DNA of 64,000 bases from contig DATGIL010000071.1 in assembly GCA_035295745.1 (NCBI GenBank), forward strand, positions 124,001 through 188,000, given 5' to 3'. A model generated the notes under the pieces. The model was not told the origin of the DNA and did not search any database. It saw only the letters and a list, made by a program, of their open reading frames with translations. Shown here piece by piece: positions 17,180-26,699 of this stretch. Source of the DNA: JAIQFL01 sp035295745. GTDB lineage: Bacteria > Acidobacteriota > Terriglobia > Bryobacterales > Bryobacteraceae. The translations under genes and the position numbers were made by a program. The first letter of the stretch is position 1. Each line of letters opens with the position of its first letter.

Positions 17180-19333
17180 TTAGTCCGTAAGCTCCCGAAG
17201 CAGCGCGGTGCTGCGCGAAATCAGTTCGTGGGATGCACCTGCCGCTATCACCGGCTTCTCGCTGCGCTGCGGATATCCGGAATCCAAAATCACTTCCCAC
17301 GCGCTGGCAGTTTTGTCGGGCATGAAGAACTTAATCGGTTCATGGTGAGGATTGAGCAGAATCATATAGGTCTCATCGCGAATCGCCTCTCCAACACCGT
17401 TCACATCATCGAGTGTCCGCCCGTTCAATTGCAGACCGATACAGCGGACCCATCCCTGATTCCACTCCTCAGGAGCCATCTCGTGGCCGTCCGGCCTGAG
17501 CCAGGTGATGTCTTTTTCGGTGTGGCCGTTCACGGGCCGCTCTTCCGTTCCCGGGTTGATCGGACGGTCCTGGAAGAATTTACGCCGATGCAGATTGGGA
17601 TGTTCGCGCCGCAATTCTACCAGGCGGCGAGTGAATTCGAGCAGCGACTTGCTACGATCGTCGAGATTCCAGTCGTACCAGCTGATCTCGCTGTCCTGGG
17701 CGTACGCATTGTTGTTGCCATGTTGCGTGCGGCCGATCTCGTCGCCGCCACAGATCATCGGGACACCCTGGGATGTCAGCAGCGTCAACAGCAGATTGCG
17801 CATCTGGCGATCGCGAGTTTCCAGTATGCCCGCATCGACGGTCTCGCCCTCGGCTCCATAGTTATACGAATGATTCGCGTCCGTGCCGTCGCGGTTCTCT
17901 TCGCCGTTGGCTTCGTTGTGCTTATGGTCGTAGCTCACCAGGTCATTCAGAGTAAAACCATCGTGCGCGGTTACGAAGTTCACGCTCGCAGTGGGATGCC
18001 GGGCGTCGCGCTGGTATAGGTCGCTCGATCCCGTGAGACGATAGCCCAGCTCGGCGAGTTGCCCGTCGTCGCCCTTCCAGTAACGCCTGACAACGTCGCG
18101 ATACTTTCCATTCCACTCCGCCCACAACGGCGGGAACTTCCCGACCTGGTAGCCGCCCTCGCCGACATCCCACGGCTCGGCGATCAGCTTCACCTGGGAA
18201 ATCACCGGATCCTGATTGATGATGTCAAAAAATGCAGACAGGCGATCCACTTCGTGCAATTCTCGCGCGAGAGCTGCCGCCAGATCGAAGCGGAAGCCAT
18301 CCACGTGCATTTCCTGGACCCAGTAGCGCAGGCTGTCCATGATCAGCTTGAGGACTTGCGGGTGCCGCACGTTCAGGGTGTTGCCGGTTCCGGTGAAATC
18401 CATGTAGTAACGGGGATTGTCCGAAACCAGGCGATAATAGGTGGAGTTGTCGATTCCGCGAAAGCTCAGCGTCGGCCCCATCTGGTTGCCTTCGGCGGTG
18501 TGATTGTAAACCACATCGAGAATCACTTCGATCCCGGCCCGATGTAAGGCTTTCACCATGACCTTGAACTCGCCGATCTGGTCGCCGTGGTCGCCCGCCG
18601 AGCTGTAACGCGCGGCTGGCGAGAAGAAGTTGATCGTATTGTAACCCCAGTAATTTCGCAGGCCCTTATCCAGCAGATATTTGTCGTCGACGAACTCGTG
18701 GACCGGCATCAACTCGACAGCCGTGATCCCCAACTTCTTCAGGTACTCGATAGCGACCGGGTGGGCAAGGCCCGCGTAGGTGCCACGAAGTTCCTGCGGA
18801 ATTTCGGGATGAGAAGCGGTGAACCCTTTCACATGTAGTTCGTACAGGATGGTGTCGTGCAGGAACGTGAGTGGCGGGCGATCGTTCTCCCAGTCGAAAT
18901 AAGAAGCCGTGACCACGCTCTTCGGGACCGCCAGTGCATCATCCTGCGGGTCGCAAGAAAGATCGGCTCCGGCATCGCCGAGCTTGTACCCGAATACCGG
19001 AGCGTCGAAGTTCAGACCGCCGGTCAAGGCCTTTGCATAGGGATCGATCAGGAGCTTGGCAGGGTTGAAGCGCTGACCGTGTTCCGGCTCATACGGGCCG
19101 TGCACACGATATCCGTACAACTGCCCCGGCTTCACTCCGGGCACATAGCAGTGCCACACGTATCCGGAAACTTCCCGAACCGCGATCCTTTCGGAATCGG
19201 TGGAATCGGCGTCATCGAAGAGACACAATTCCACGCAAGTGGCTTTTTCGGAATAGAGTGAAAAGTTTACCCCTGTTCCATCCCAAGTGGCGCCCTGGGG
19301 GTAGGGCTTGCCGGGCAAAATCGTTCGTGGCAT
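17180..19333 (-). CDS. glgX: Glycogen debranching enzyme GlgX/TreX
   Basis: A GH13 isoamylase-type enzyme of 717 residues that cleaves alpha-1,6 branches of glycogen. N-terminal CBM48-like domain (GATWDGTGVNFSLYSEKATCVELCLF) is followed by the barrel with ELHVKGFTASHPEIP, VVYNHTAEGN (region I), DGFRFDLAAAL (nucleophile Asp), LIAEPWDVG (acid Glu) and FVTAHDGFTLNDLVSYDHKHN (region IV), all typical of GlgX/TreX. First gene of the minus-strand operon with treZ and the second debranching enzyme. Its start region faces the divergent TPR protein gene across 161 bases. Confidence 0.93.
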   Translation of the reverse strand: MPRTILPGKPYPQGATWDGTGVNFSLYSEKATCVELCLFDDADSTDSERIAVREVSGYVWHCYVPGVKPGQLYGYRVHGPYEPEHGQRFNPAKLLIDPYAKALTGGLNFDAPVFGYKLGDAGADLSCDPQDDALAVPKSVVTASYFDWENDRPPLTFLHDTILYELHVKGFTASHPEIPQELRGTYAGLAHPVAIEYLKKLGITAVELMPVHEFVDDKYLLDKGLRNYWGYNTINFFSPAARYSSAGDHGDQIGEFKVMVKALHRAGIEVILDVVYNHTAEGNQMGPTLSFRGIDNSTYYRLVSDNPRYYMDFTGTGNTLNVRHPQVLKLIMDSLRYWVQEMHVDGFRFDLAAALARELHEVDRLSAFFDIINQDPVISQVKLIAEPWDVGEGGYQVGKFPPLWAEWNGKYRDVVRRYWKGDDGQLAELGYRLTGSSDLYQRDARHPTASVNFVTAHDGFTLNDLVSYDHKHNEANGEENRDGTDANHSYNYGAEGETVDAGILETRDRQMRNLLLTLLTSQGVPMICGGDEIGRTQHGNNNAYAQDSEISWYDWNLDDRSKSLLEFTRRLVELRREHPNLHRRKFFQDRPINPGTEERPVNGHTEKDITWLRPDGHEMAPEEWNQGWVRCIGLQLNGRTLDDVNGVGEAIRDETYMILLNPHHEPIKFFMPDKTASAWEVILDSGYPQRSEKPVIAAGASHELISRSTALLRELTD

Positions 19334-19494
19334 TTCCGTCCGCTAAGGAGGAGCAAGCCGGAGTCCAACCGGACCGCTGTTGCATCCAAAACTGTGATGC
19401 GGGTAACGAATAGCATGAGGACACGTTTTGACCGCAAGGATCGGGTGGAGGGTTTCGGTAGACGGTAAAATAATAAGAACATCAGGAAGCCATT

Positions 19495-21279
19495 GTGTCC
19501 CAGGCGAGACCGGTGCAGATCCAACACTCCGTTGTCCGGATTCAGCTCGAGAAGATTCTTGCGCACAATTTGTTCGCGCGATCCGAACGCATGGGCCGAT
19601 TTTTGCGCCTCGCCGTGGAGCGCGCGCTGGATGGCAAGGCCGACGAACTGAAAGAGTATCTCATCGGCGTGGAGGTCTTCGACCGCAAGCAGTCGTACGA
19701 TCCGCGTGTCGACCCGATCGTTCGCGTCGAGGCGCGCCGCCTGCGATCGAAACTGGAGGCCTACTATAGCGCTGACGGCCAGTCTGACCCGATCCTCATC
19801 GAGTTCCCGCGCGGCAGCTATGTGCCCAAGATTCGGGAAGCGGCGGCGATTCTCGAACCCACGTCGCCGGCTGCAGTACCTCCTCGCTCAGTGCCGGACG
19901 TCGCGGCTACGGCGGTTCTCCCGTTCGCCAATCTCAGCGCCAGTGGAGACTACGAGTATTTCAGCGACGGCCTGACGGAAGAACTGATTCACGCCCTCAC
20001 CAAACTACCCGGTATGCGCGTAGTGGCATGGAACACCGCGGCGCAATTGCGCGACCGCCAGCAGGACCTGCGCGAGATTCGGCGACAGTTGAGCGTGGAT
20101 ACCGTGCTCACGGGGAGCGTTCGCATGGCGGGCTCCAGTCTGCGCGTTCGTGCCCAATTGATCGACACCGGGAGTGGCGTTTACCTGTGGTCGGAGACAT
20201 TTGACCGGCAGGTACAGGACGTGTTTGCGATTCAAGAGGAAATTGCCTTGGCGATCGTGCGTACGCTGCATGTGAAACTCTCTGGGGATCGGCAGGATGC
20301 ACGCATAGGGCGCGGCCACAGCACGGTCAGCTCTTACGATTGGTATCTGAAAGGGCGCCATCTGTGGCGGTCGCGCAAGCCGGAGCAACTGAAGCAGAGT
20401 GTGGCGTGTTTCGAGAACGCAATCGCGGCTGACGAGAACTCCGCGCTGGCATACGCCGGGCTTGCCGATACCTACAGTTTGCTGGTGGACTATGGATCGC
20501 TGCATCCGGAAGAAGGTTTCCCCCAAGCGAAAGCAGCCGCACAACGGGCGATCGCACTCGATCCGGATCTCGCCGAGCCGCATGCTTCTCTGGCGTTCAT
20601 CCGCAGCGTCTACGACTGGCAGTGGGACGATGCCGAGTTGCTCTATCATCAGGCCATCGCTCTGAATCCGGGTTATGCCACCGCGCACCACTGGCTGGGC
20701 TGCGATCACTATGCGCCGCTAGGCAGGATGGATGAAGCGCTTGCCGAAATGACCATCGCGCAGCAGCTCGATCCACTCTCGCTGATCATTCGCGAGGGCT
20801 GCGCGTACATGCGAATGCTGCGGCGTGAATTTGATCTCGCCATTGCCGAATATCGCGAACTGCTGGCTTTCGACCCGTCATTTTATAAGGGCTACACCTC
20901 CTTAGGCAGGACGTACGCGCAGATGGGGAACTACCAGGAAGCGCTGGCAATGCTGAATCGGGGGCGCTCCCTGGCCGGAGATATTCCCAGCATTCTGGCG
21001 GCACTGGGCCAAATTCACGCCTTGCTGGGAGACGAGGCACAGGCACGGGAGTTCCTGAAGGAACTGCAGCGCCTGGCAAAGGTAAGGTACGTTCCGGCCG
21101 CGTGTTTTGCAGTGGTCCATCTGGGACTTGGTGAGCAAGGGCGCGCACTCGACTGGCTCGAGGAAGGAGCCGCGCGAAGGGAGTCGCAGCTGTCCGCCGT
21201 CGGAGTGCATCCTCTGTACGACCCTTTGCGCGGCCAGCCGCGGTTCGACGCCCTGGTGAATCGCCTGGGTTTGAACTGA
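19495..21279 (+). CDS. TPR protein with TolB/FlgO-like N-terminal module
   Basis: A 594-residue protein of a type common in Acidobacteriota. Residues 1-110 form a basic, probably DNA- or protein-binding region with VDPIVRVEARRLRSKLEAYY. Residues about 135-265 form a FlgO/TolB-N-like domain (VLPFANLSASGDYEYFSDGLTEELI) that in relatives accompanies CadC-like regulators and adenylate cyclases. The rest is TPR repeats. No membrane helix is obvious, so it is likely cytosolic. The start is GTG with AGGAAG five bases upstream. It diverges from the glgX operon, so it might sense or regulate it, but no classical HTH can be proven. Confidence 0.75.
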   Translation: MSQARPVQIQHSVVRIQLEKILAHNLFARSERMGRFLRLAVERALDGKADELKEYLIGVEVFDRKQSYDPRVDPIVRVEARRLRSKLEAYYSADGQSDPILIEFPRGSYVPKIREAAAILEPTSPAAVPPRSVPDVAATAVLPFANLSASGDYEYFSDGLTEELIHALTKLPGMRVVAWNTAAQLRDRQQDLREIRRQLSVDTVLTGSVRMAGSSLRVRAQLIDTGSGVYLWSETFDRQVQDVFAIQEEIALAIVRTLHVKLSGDRQDARIGRGHSTVSSYDWYLKGRHLWRSRKPEQLKQSVACFENAIAADENSALAYAGLADTYSLLVDYGSLHPEEGFPQAKAAAQRAIALDPDLAEPHASLAFIRSVYDWQWDDAELLYHQAIALNPGYATAHHWLGCDHYAPLGRMDEALAEMTIAQQLDPLSLIIREGCAYMRMLRREFDLAIAEYRELLAFDPSFYKGYTSLGRTYAQMGNYQEALAMLNRGRSLAGDIPSILAALGQIHALLGDEAQAREFLKELQRLAKVRYVPAACFAVVHLGLGEQGRALDWLEEGAARRESQLSAVGVHPLYDPLRGQPRFDALVNRLGLN

Positions 21280-21325
21280 GAGCGCTTGTATTCGTGCGTA
21301 AGCGCATCAGGGAGCCAGAGAGACC

Positions 21326-21508
21326 TCACCGCGAATGCGCGGAGGAAAGCGCGGAGAAAAGACGCCACACCAGTAAGCACTTGAGGCGAGGGTGCAATCA
21401 GCGGCAGTCCGCGCTCACCTTTGGTCGCAGACGAGCTTGACTGGCGTTCGTCAGCCTCTGGCCCGTCTTCTCCGCGTTTGTCTCCGCGCGATCGCGGCCC
21501 CGCGGTGA
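21326..21508. repeat. Long imperfect inverted repeat (about 183 bases), mobile-repeat-like
   Basis: The gap 21280-21592 has no gene. Its main content is an inverted repeat. The left arm at 21326-21364 reads TCACCGCG, then GCGCGGAG, then AAAGCGCGGAGAAAAGACG. The right arm at 21464-21508 carries the complement, ending CGCGGTGA. About 100 bases separate the arms. This resembles small non-autonomous palindromic elements, and it differs in sequence from the REP-like family elsewhere in the window. Confidence 0.55.
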
Positions 21509-21592
21509 AGGATTTCCGCCCCGTTGATGTTCCCGCGGACCTCGTCCGTTATAGACTATAGACAACAACTACTAGGGAGGCAGTCCAGGGGC

Positions 21593-24500
21593 ATGCGCGC
21601 TACATCCGCGGGAACCCGTATCCTCAGCCGAACGTTCGGCTTCACCATCCTGGTTTTGGCGTTCGCCGCGAGACTTGGCTGGGCGCAGGTGGCTGCATCG
21701 ATCTCCGGAAGAGTAGAGGACGCCTCGAATGCCGGGGTGGCCGGGGCGACGGTCACGGTCAAGAGTCTGGAGACCGGCGCGACCCGCGTAGTGACGTCCG
21801 ACGAGTCGGGCAACTTCGCAGTGCTATCGCTTCCCCTCGGGCAGCAGGAAGTCAAAGCGGAGAAGAACGGGTTTCAACCCGCGGTTCGTACCGGGATCAG
21901 TTTGGCCGTCGGGCAAGCGGTGAAGGTAAATCTGCGGCTCAACGTGGGACAGTTCGTTCAACAGGTGACGGTCTCCGAAGAGGCGCCAGTGGTCAACACC
22001 AGTACGGCTCCCGTAGCGGGTGTGGTCGGGCAGCGACAGGTGAAGGACCTGCCTCTCAACGGGCGCAGTTTCGACAATCTTCTGACGCTCAATCCGGGGG
22101 CAGTGAACTACAGTGCGTACAAGAGCGCTGGAACCAGCACCAGCAACGGCAATACCTTCTCGGTGGCGGGGCGCCGCACGTATGAGAATCTGTTTCTGCT
22201 GAACGGGATTGAAGACACCGGATCGAGCCAACTTGCCATCAGCCCGGGCGGTGTGAGCGGACAACTGTTGGGCATCGAGGCCGTGCGCGAGTTCAATGTG
22301 CAGACCAGCGCCTACAGCGCGGAGTACGGCAAACGTCCTGGAGCGCAGGTCAGCGTGGTGACGCAATCGGGGACGAATTCCCTGCACGGATCGCTGTTCG
22401 AGTTCCTGCGCAATAGCGATTTGGACGCGCGCAATTTCTTCGACCAGGGATCGGCTCCGCCATTCCGCCGAAACCAGTTTGGCGCCGCGGTGGGCGGTCC
22501 CATTAAGAAAGACCGGCTCTTCGTTTTCGCCAACTACGAGGGATTCCGCCAGGCGCTGGCGGTGAGCAACGTCACGGTTGTGCCCGACCAGGCGGCACGC
22601 CAGGGATTGCTGCCGAACGCTTCCGGCACGCCGGTGCCGGTCGCCAATCTGAATCAGGCGATGTTGAAGTACATGTCATTCTGGCCGCTGCAGAACGGCC
22701 CGGAACTGCTGGTGAACGGCTTAAACAGCGGCACCGCGCTCTCCTACAACAATCCCCGCCAGTCCATTCGCGAGGACTTCGGCACACTGCGCACCGACTA
22801 CACCATCCGCGACCGCGATACGCTCTCGGCCGCATACACGATTGACGACGGCAACAATCTGACGCCCCTGGCGGACCCGCTGTTCGGTTCCTATTCGACG
22901 CTGCGCAACCAGGTGGGAAGCGTGGAAGAGACCCATATCCTTTCACCGAGCGCCTTGAATACTCTGCGGCTGGGAATCTCGCGCGCGGGCTTCAATTACG
23001 ATTCGTTCGCGCTCGCGAACTTCCCGGCCAGCGACTCTTTCGTCTCCAGCTTGGGACCGGGGGGAATTGTGATCGGCGGCGGCGTCACGACTACCGGCGC
23101 ATCCACCATCACATCGGCAGGGCCGAACAATGCCGCGAACGTGTGGAACCGGCGCACCCTGTTCACGTACTCCGACACCTTTCAGTTCAACAAGGGGAAG
23201 CATCAGATCACCGCGGGCGTGTGGTTTCAACGGGTTCGGGATAACGAGGACAGCGCGTCGCGCCAACTCGGGCAAGCCAGCTTCGCGAGCCTGCAGACGT
23301 TCTTGCAGGGTACGCTGACCACGTTCCAAGTGGTGCCCACACCCAACGAACTCGGCTGGAGAAGCCTCTTCGGCGCGTGGTTTGTAGAGGACGCGATTCG
23401 CATCCGGCCCAACCTGACGATCCAGGTGGGGCTGCGCCACGAATTCACTACGGGATGGAATGAAGATTCCGGACGAGCCGCGAATTACATCACCAATCAG
23501 GGCGTGCTGGTGACGGATCCGGTGGTCTCAAGTTCGGTATTCAAACAGAACAACGCCAAACGTCTGCTCGGCCCAAGGCTTTCGCTCGCCTGGGATCCGT
23601 TCCGCAATGGCAAGACGTCGGTGCGCGCCGGCTTCGGAACGTACTTCGCGCTGATCGACGATCTCGCATTTCTGATGAACTCGATCCCGCCGTACAACGG
23701 TTCGGTTTCGTATTCGGCGGTATCGCTGCCTTCGATTCTCCCGATCCTTCCCGGCATCCCCCCGGCGCCATCGTGCAGTCCCACAGTTCCGCAGCCCTGC
23801 ACTACCTACGCACCGCAAGGCATTCAACCCGACGCCAAGACGCCGACAGTGCAGGAGTGGAATCTGACGGTAGAGCAGGAGGTCAGCCGCAATACCGTGC
23901 TGCGCGTAGCGTATGTCGGGTCATTTGGATATCACGGACTGCTGAGCGTCGATCCCAACAGCATCCCCACGCAGGTGTGCGCAAGCGCCACCTGTACCAC
24001 GGGCGGCAGCGGAACCGCCCGAGGGACGGTGGCCCAAGGCGCCCTCTATATTCCGGTGGGAACACGGCCCAATCCGTACCTTTCCGGCGGCTTCTTCTGG
24101 TACACCGAAGGCAACAGCAGCTACAACGCGCTGCAGTTGGATGTGACGCGCCGGTTGAGCCACGGACTCCAGTTCCGCGCCAATTATACATACGCCAAGA
24201 ATCTCGACATGAATTCCGGGCTCACCGGAGCACAGGCGAACAATCAGTCGCAGATGGTGATGAATCGCAACAATCTGCGTGAAGACTGGGGACCCGCGGC
24301 GCAGAACATCGCGAACCAGGCCAGCGTGTCGACCACCTACGAGTTGCCTGGTGGGAAAAGCGGTTCGCCAGCGATGCGCAAACTCACCGGCGGATGGCAA
24401 TTGAACGCGATCGCGACGGTGCTGACCGGCTTTCCCTTCACGCCGCAGATCGGCTCGAACCGTTCCGGTGATGGCGACACACGCAACCCCGACCGGCCGT

Positions 24501-24853
24501 CGGTGAATCCGTCGTTCTCGGGCCCCGTGCTGCTGCAAACCCCGAATCAGTGGTTCAATCCGAATGCTTTCATTCTGCCGACGGTCGGCACCTATGGGAA
24601 CCTCGGGCGCGCGACGTTGAACGGTCCGGGATTGGGCGATCTCGATCTTTCCGTGTTCAAAAACACCGCCGTATCGGAGAAGGCCACACTTCAGTTCCGC
24701 GCGGAATCCTTCAATCTGTTCAATCGCGCGAATTTCGGCACCCCGAATGCGATCGTCTTCTCCAATGGCGCCATCAGTTCGACGGCAGGCCTGATCACCA
24801 CAACTGCCACTACCTCGCGGCAGATTCAATTCGGCTTGAAACTGATTTTTTGA
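21593..24853 (+). CDS. TonB-dependent receptor (Oar-like, carboxypeptidase-regulatory N-domain)
   Basis: About 1,086 residues. A signal peptide ends near GWAQ, followed by a carboxypeptidase-regulatory-like fold (ISGRVEDASNAGVAGATVTV to KAEKNGFQ). A TonB plug follows with PVAGVVGQRQVKDLPLNGRSFDNLL, then a long beta-barrel ending in an aromatic residue (FGLKLIF). This is the Oar/SusC-like layout abundant in Acidobacteriota; it imports or binds large substrates such as oligosaccharides or peptides. The frame opens at 21524, but the ATG at 21593 has GGGAGG 12 bases upstream and puts the signal peptide in place. A DinB-like gene follows after ten bases. Confidence 0.9.
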   Translation: MRATSAGTRILSRTFGFTILVLAFAARLGWAQVAASISGRVEDASNAGVAGATVTVKSLETGATRVVTSDESGNFAVLSLPLGQQEVKAEKNGFQPAVRTGISLAVGQAVKVNLRLNVGQFVQQVTVSEEAPVVNTSTAPVAGVVGQRQVKDLPLNGRSFDNLLTLNPGAVNYSAYKSAGTSTSNGNTFSVAGRRTYENLFLLNGIEDTGSSQLAISPGGVSGQLLGIEAVREFNVQTSAYSAEYGKRPGAQVSVVTQSGTNSLHGSLFEFLRNSDLDARNFFDQGSAPPFRRNQFGAAVGGPIKKDRLFVFANYEGFRQALAVSNVTVVPDQAARQGLLPNASGTPVPVANLNQAMLKYMSFWPLQNGPELLVNGLNSGTALSYNNPRQSIREDFGTLRTDYTIRDRDTLSAAYTIDDGNNLTPLADPLFGSYSTLRNQVGSVEETHILSPSALNTLRLGISRAGFNYDSFALANFPASDSFVSSLGPGGIVIGGGVTTTGASTITSAGPNNAANVWNRRTLFTYSDTFQFNKGKHQITAGVWFQRVRDNEDSASRQLGQASFASLQTFLQGTLTTFQVVPTPNELGWRSLFGAWFVEDAIRIRPNLTIQVGLRHEFTTGWNEDSGRAANYITNQGVLVTDPVVSSSVFKQNNAKRLLGPRLSLAWDPFRNGKTSVRAGFGTYFALIDDLAFLMNSIPPYNGSVSYSAVSLPSILPILPGIPPAPSCSPTVPQPCTTYAPQGIQPDAKTPTVQEWNLTVEQEVSRNTVLRVAYVGSFGYHGLLSVDPNSIPTQVCASATCTTGGSGTARGTVAQGALYIPVGTRPNPYLSGGFFWYTEGNSSYNALQLDVTRRLSHGLQFRANYTYAKNLDMNSGLTGAQANNQSQMVMNRNNLREDWGPAAQNIANQASVSTTYELPGGKSGSPAMRKLTGGWQLNAIATVLTGFPFTPQIGSNRSGDGDTRNPDRPSVNPSFSGPVLLQTPNQWFNPNAFILPTVGTYGNLGRATLNGPGLGDLDLSVFKNTAVSEKATLQFRAESFNLFNRANFGTPNAIVFSNGAISSTAGLITTTATTSRQIQFGLKLIF

Positions 24854-24863
24854 GGAACAGGAA

Positions 24864-25367
24864 ATGGCCCACCAATTCACAACATCGTACGTGGAGGACT
24901 CTCTGGCGGTGTTCCGCCAATACAAAAGCATAGGAGAGCGCGCGATGGCGCAAGTCACCGACGACCAGTTGTTCCTCGAACTGGACAGCGAGTCGAACGC
25001 CATCGCGATCATCGTCAAACACATGGCGGGCAATATGCGCTCGCGTTGGACGGACTTCCTGACGACTGACGGCGAGAAGCCGGACCGGAACCGGGATGGC
25101 GAATTTGAACAGGGACCTGCGACCCGCGCGGAATTGCTTCAAATGTGGGATGAGGGATGGGAGTATGTCTTTCGAGCGATCGGGCAACTCTCCGACGCCG
25201 ATCTCGGGCGGACGGTGACGATCCGCGGCGAGCCGCACTCGGTCATGCAGGCCATCCAGCGGCAGGTGGCCCACTATGCTTCGCACGTCGGACAGATTGT
25301 TCTGCTGGCGAAGCACTTCGCCCACGATCATTGGAAGACACTCAGTATTCCGAAGAAGGCGCACTAA
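24864..25367 (+). CDS. DinB-like (DUF1572-type) putative metal-dependent protein
   Basis: A 167-residue protein of the DinB/YfiT four-helix-bundle superfamily (DUF1572 type). The helices carry His residues expected to bind a divalent metal: IVKHMAGNM near residue 50 and a C-terminal HYASHVGQIVLLAKHF (about 138-153). Some relatives are thiol (bacillithiol or mycothiol) transferases, which is notable because bshC is in the same window, but this subfamily has no proven reaction. It is ten bases after the TonB receptor gene with GAGGAACAGGAA as ribosome site, so the two are co-transcribed. Confidence 0.8.
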   Translation: MAHQFTTSYVEDSLAVFRQYKSIGERAMAQVTDDQLFLELDSESNAIAIIVKHMAGNMRSRWTDFLTTDGEKPDRNRDGEFEQGPATRAELLQMWDEGWEYVFRAIGQLSDADLGRTVTIRGEPHSVMQAIQRQVAHYASHVGQIVLLAKHFAHDHWKTLSIPKKAH

Positions 25368-25487
25368 GATTTTCGCACCCATTCTGCTAAAATCCAGTTA
25401 TCCGCACAAAACCGTGACAGGGCGTTGGGTTCGTTTTTTCTTCGCTTTCGTCTAAACTGAAACAAAGGGAATCCGGAGTCAAATATC

Positions 25488-26699
25488 GTGTCTGTGTTAA
25501 AACGTACCACTCTGTTCATTCCGGCCGTGGCCTGTCTGCTCACGCTCTCCGGTTGTCAACAACAGCAGACCACTGCAGGAGGGCCTCCGCCAGCCGTTCC
25601 CGTCTCAGTCTCGAAAGTGACCCAGGAATCGGTGCCGACGGAACTGCGCGTGGTCGGCACGGTGGAGGCGTCGTCAATCGTACAGGTCAAATCGCAAGTA
25701 GCGGGCGAGTTGATCAAAGTCGCGTTTACCGAGGGCCAGAACGTGGCGAAGGGCGATCTGCTTTTCCAAATCGATCCGCGTCCTTTCCAGGATGCGATGC
25801 GCCAGGCCGAGGCTGCCGTGACGCGCGATCGCGCGCAGATCGCGCAGTCGGAAGCGGCACTCTCGCGAGACAACGCGCAGGCCCGATACAACCAGACGGA
25901 CGCCGACCGGTACGCCGAGTTGCAAAAGGAAGGGCTCGCTTCGAAATCGCAATTCGACCAGTCGAAGGCCGGAGCCGATGTGGCGCGCGAGGCCGCCCGT
26001 GTGAGCAAGGCGAATATCGATAGCGCCCGCGCGGCACTCGAGGCGGACGTCGCGGCCGTGGCCGCGGCCAAGCTCAATCTCGACTACTGCACCATCACGG
26101 CGCCCATCGCGGGCCGCACCGGCAATCTGCTGGTACACGCCGGCAATCTGGTGAAGGTGAATGACGTGGCGCTCGTGATCATCCACCAGGTGTCGCCGAT
26201 TTTTGTGAATTTCAGCATTCCCGAGCAGCACCTGGCGGCGATCCGGCGTTTGAGCAGCAGCCGCAAACTCTCGGTCGATGTAGTCTCGCGCGACAATCCG
26301 GATCGCCCGGTTACGGGAACTCTCTCGGTGATCGACAACGCCGTCGACAGCGCTACCGGCACGATCCATCTGAAGGCGACGTTCGAAAACAAGGACCGCG
26401 CACTGTGGCCCGGTCAATTCGTTACAGCCGTGCTGACTCTCGATACGATTCAGAACGCCACGGTGATACCGGCCGAAGCAGTGCAGGCCGGCCAGCAGGG
26501 ATCGTTCGTCTATTTGGTGAAGGCGAACAATACTGTCGAAACTCGCCCGGTGACCGTGACGCGCAACTTTGGCAAGAAAGCTTTGATCGAAAGCGGCGTT
26601 GTGCCCGGCGACACGGTGGTGGTGGACGGCCAATTGCGGCTCTTCCCCGGTGCGCAGATCAAAGCGGTGGAAGGTCCGAAAGACGAGGGCCGATCATGA
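25488..26699 (+). CDS. RND efflux periplasmic adaptor (membrane fusion lipoprotein)
   Basis: A 403-residue membrane fusion protein of the HlyD/AcrA family. The signal peptide ends in the lipobox TLSGC (Cys23), so it is anchored to the inner membrane by lipid. Next come a barrel-sandwich half (VEASSIVQVKSQVAGELIKVAFTEGQNVAKGDLLFQIDP), a long helical hairpin rich in Ala/Gln (about 95-190), the second lipoyl half (ITAPIAGRTGNLLVHAGNLV), and beta-barrel and proximal domains. The GTG start has CGGAG nine bases before it. It overlaps the permease gene by four bases (ATGA). No TolC-type outer-membrane gene is adjacent. Confidence 0.93.
   Translation: MSVLKRTTLFIPAVACLLTLSGCQQQQTTAGGPPPAVPVSVSKVTQESVPTELRVVGTVEASSIVQVKSQVAGELIKVAFTEGQNVAKGDLLFQIDPRPFQDAMRQAEAAVTRDRAQIAQSEAALSRDNAQARYNQTDADRYAELQKEGLASKSQFDQSKAGADVAREAARVSKANIDSARAALEADVAAVAAAKLNLDYCTITAPIAGRTGNLLVHAGNLVKVNDVALVIIHQVSPIFVNFSIPEQHLAAIRRLSSSRKLSVDVVSRDNPDRPVTGTLSVIDNAVDSATGTIHLKATFENKDRALWPGQFVTAVLTLDTIQNATVIPAEAVQAGQQGSFVYLVKANNTVETRPVTVTRNFGKKALIESGVVPGDTVVVDGQLRLFPGAQIKAVEGPKDEGRS

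Noticed and set aside
26405..26695. N-terminal extension of the RND permease
   Set aside because: These 97 codons are an out-of-frame reading of the adaptor gene; the conserved first helix starts at the ATG overlapping the adaptor stop.
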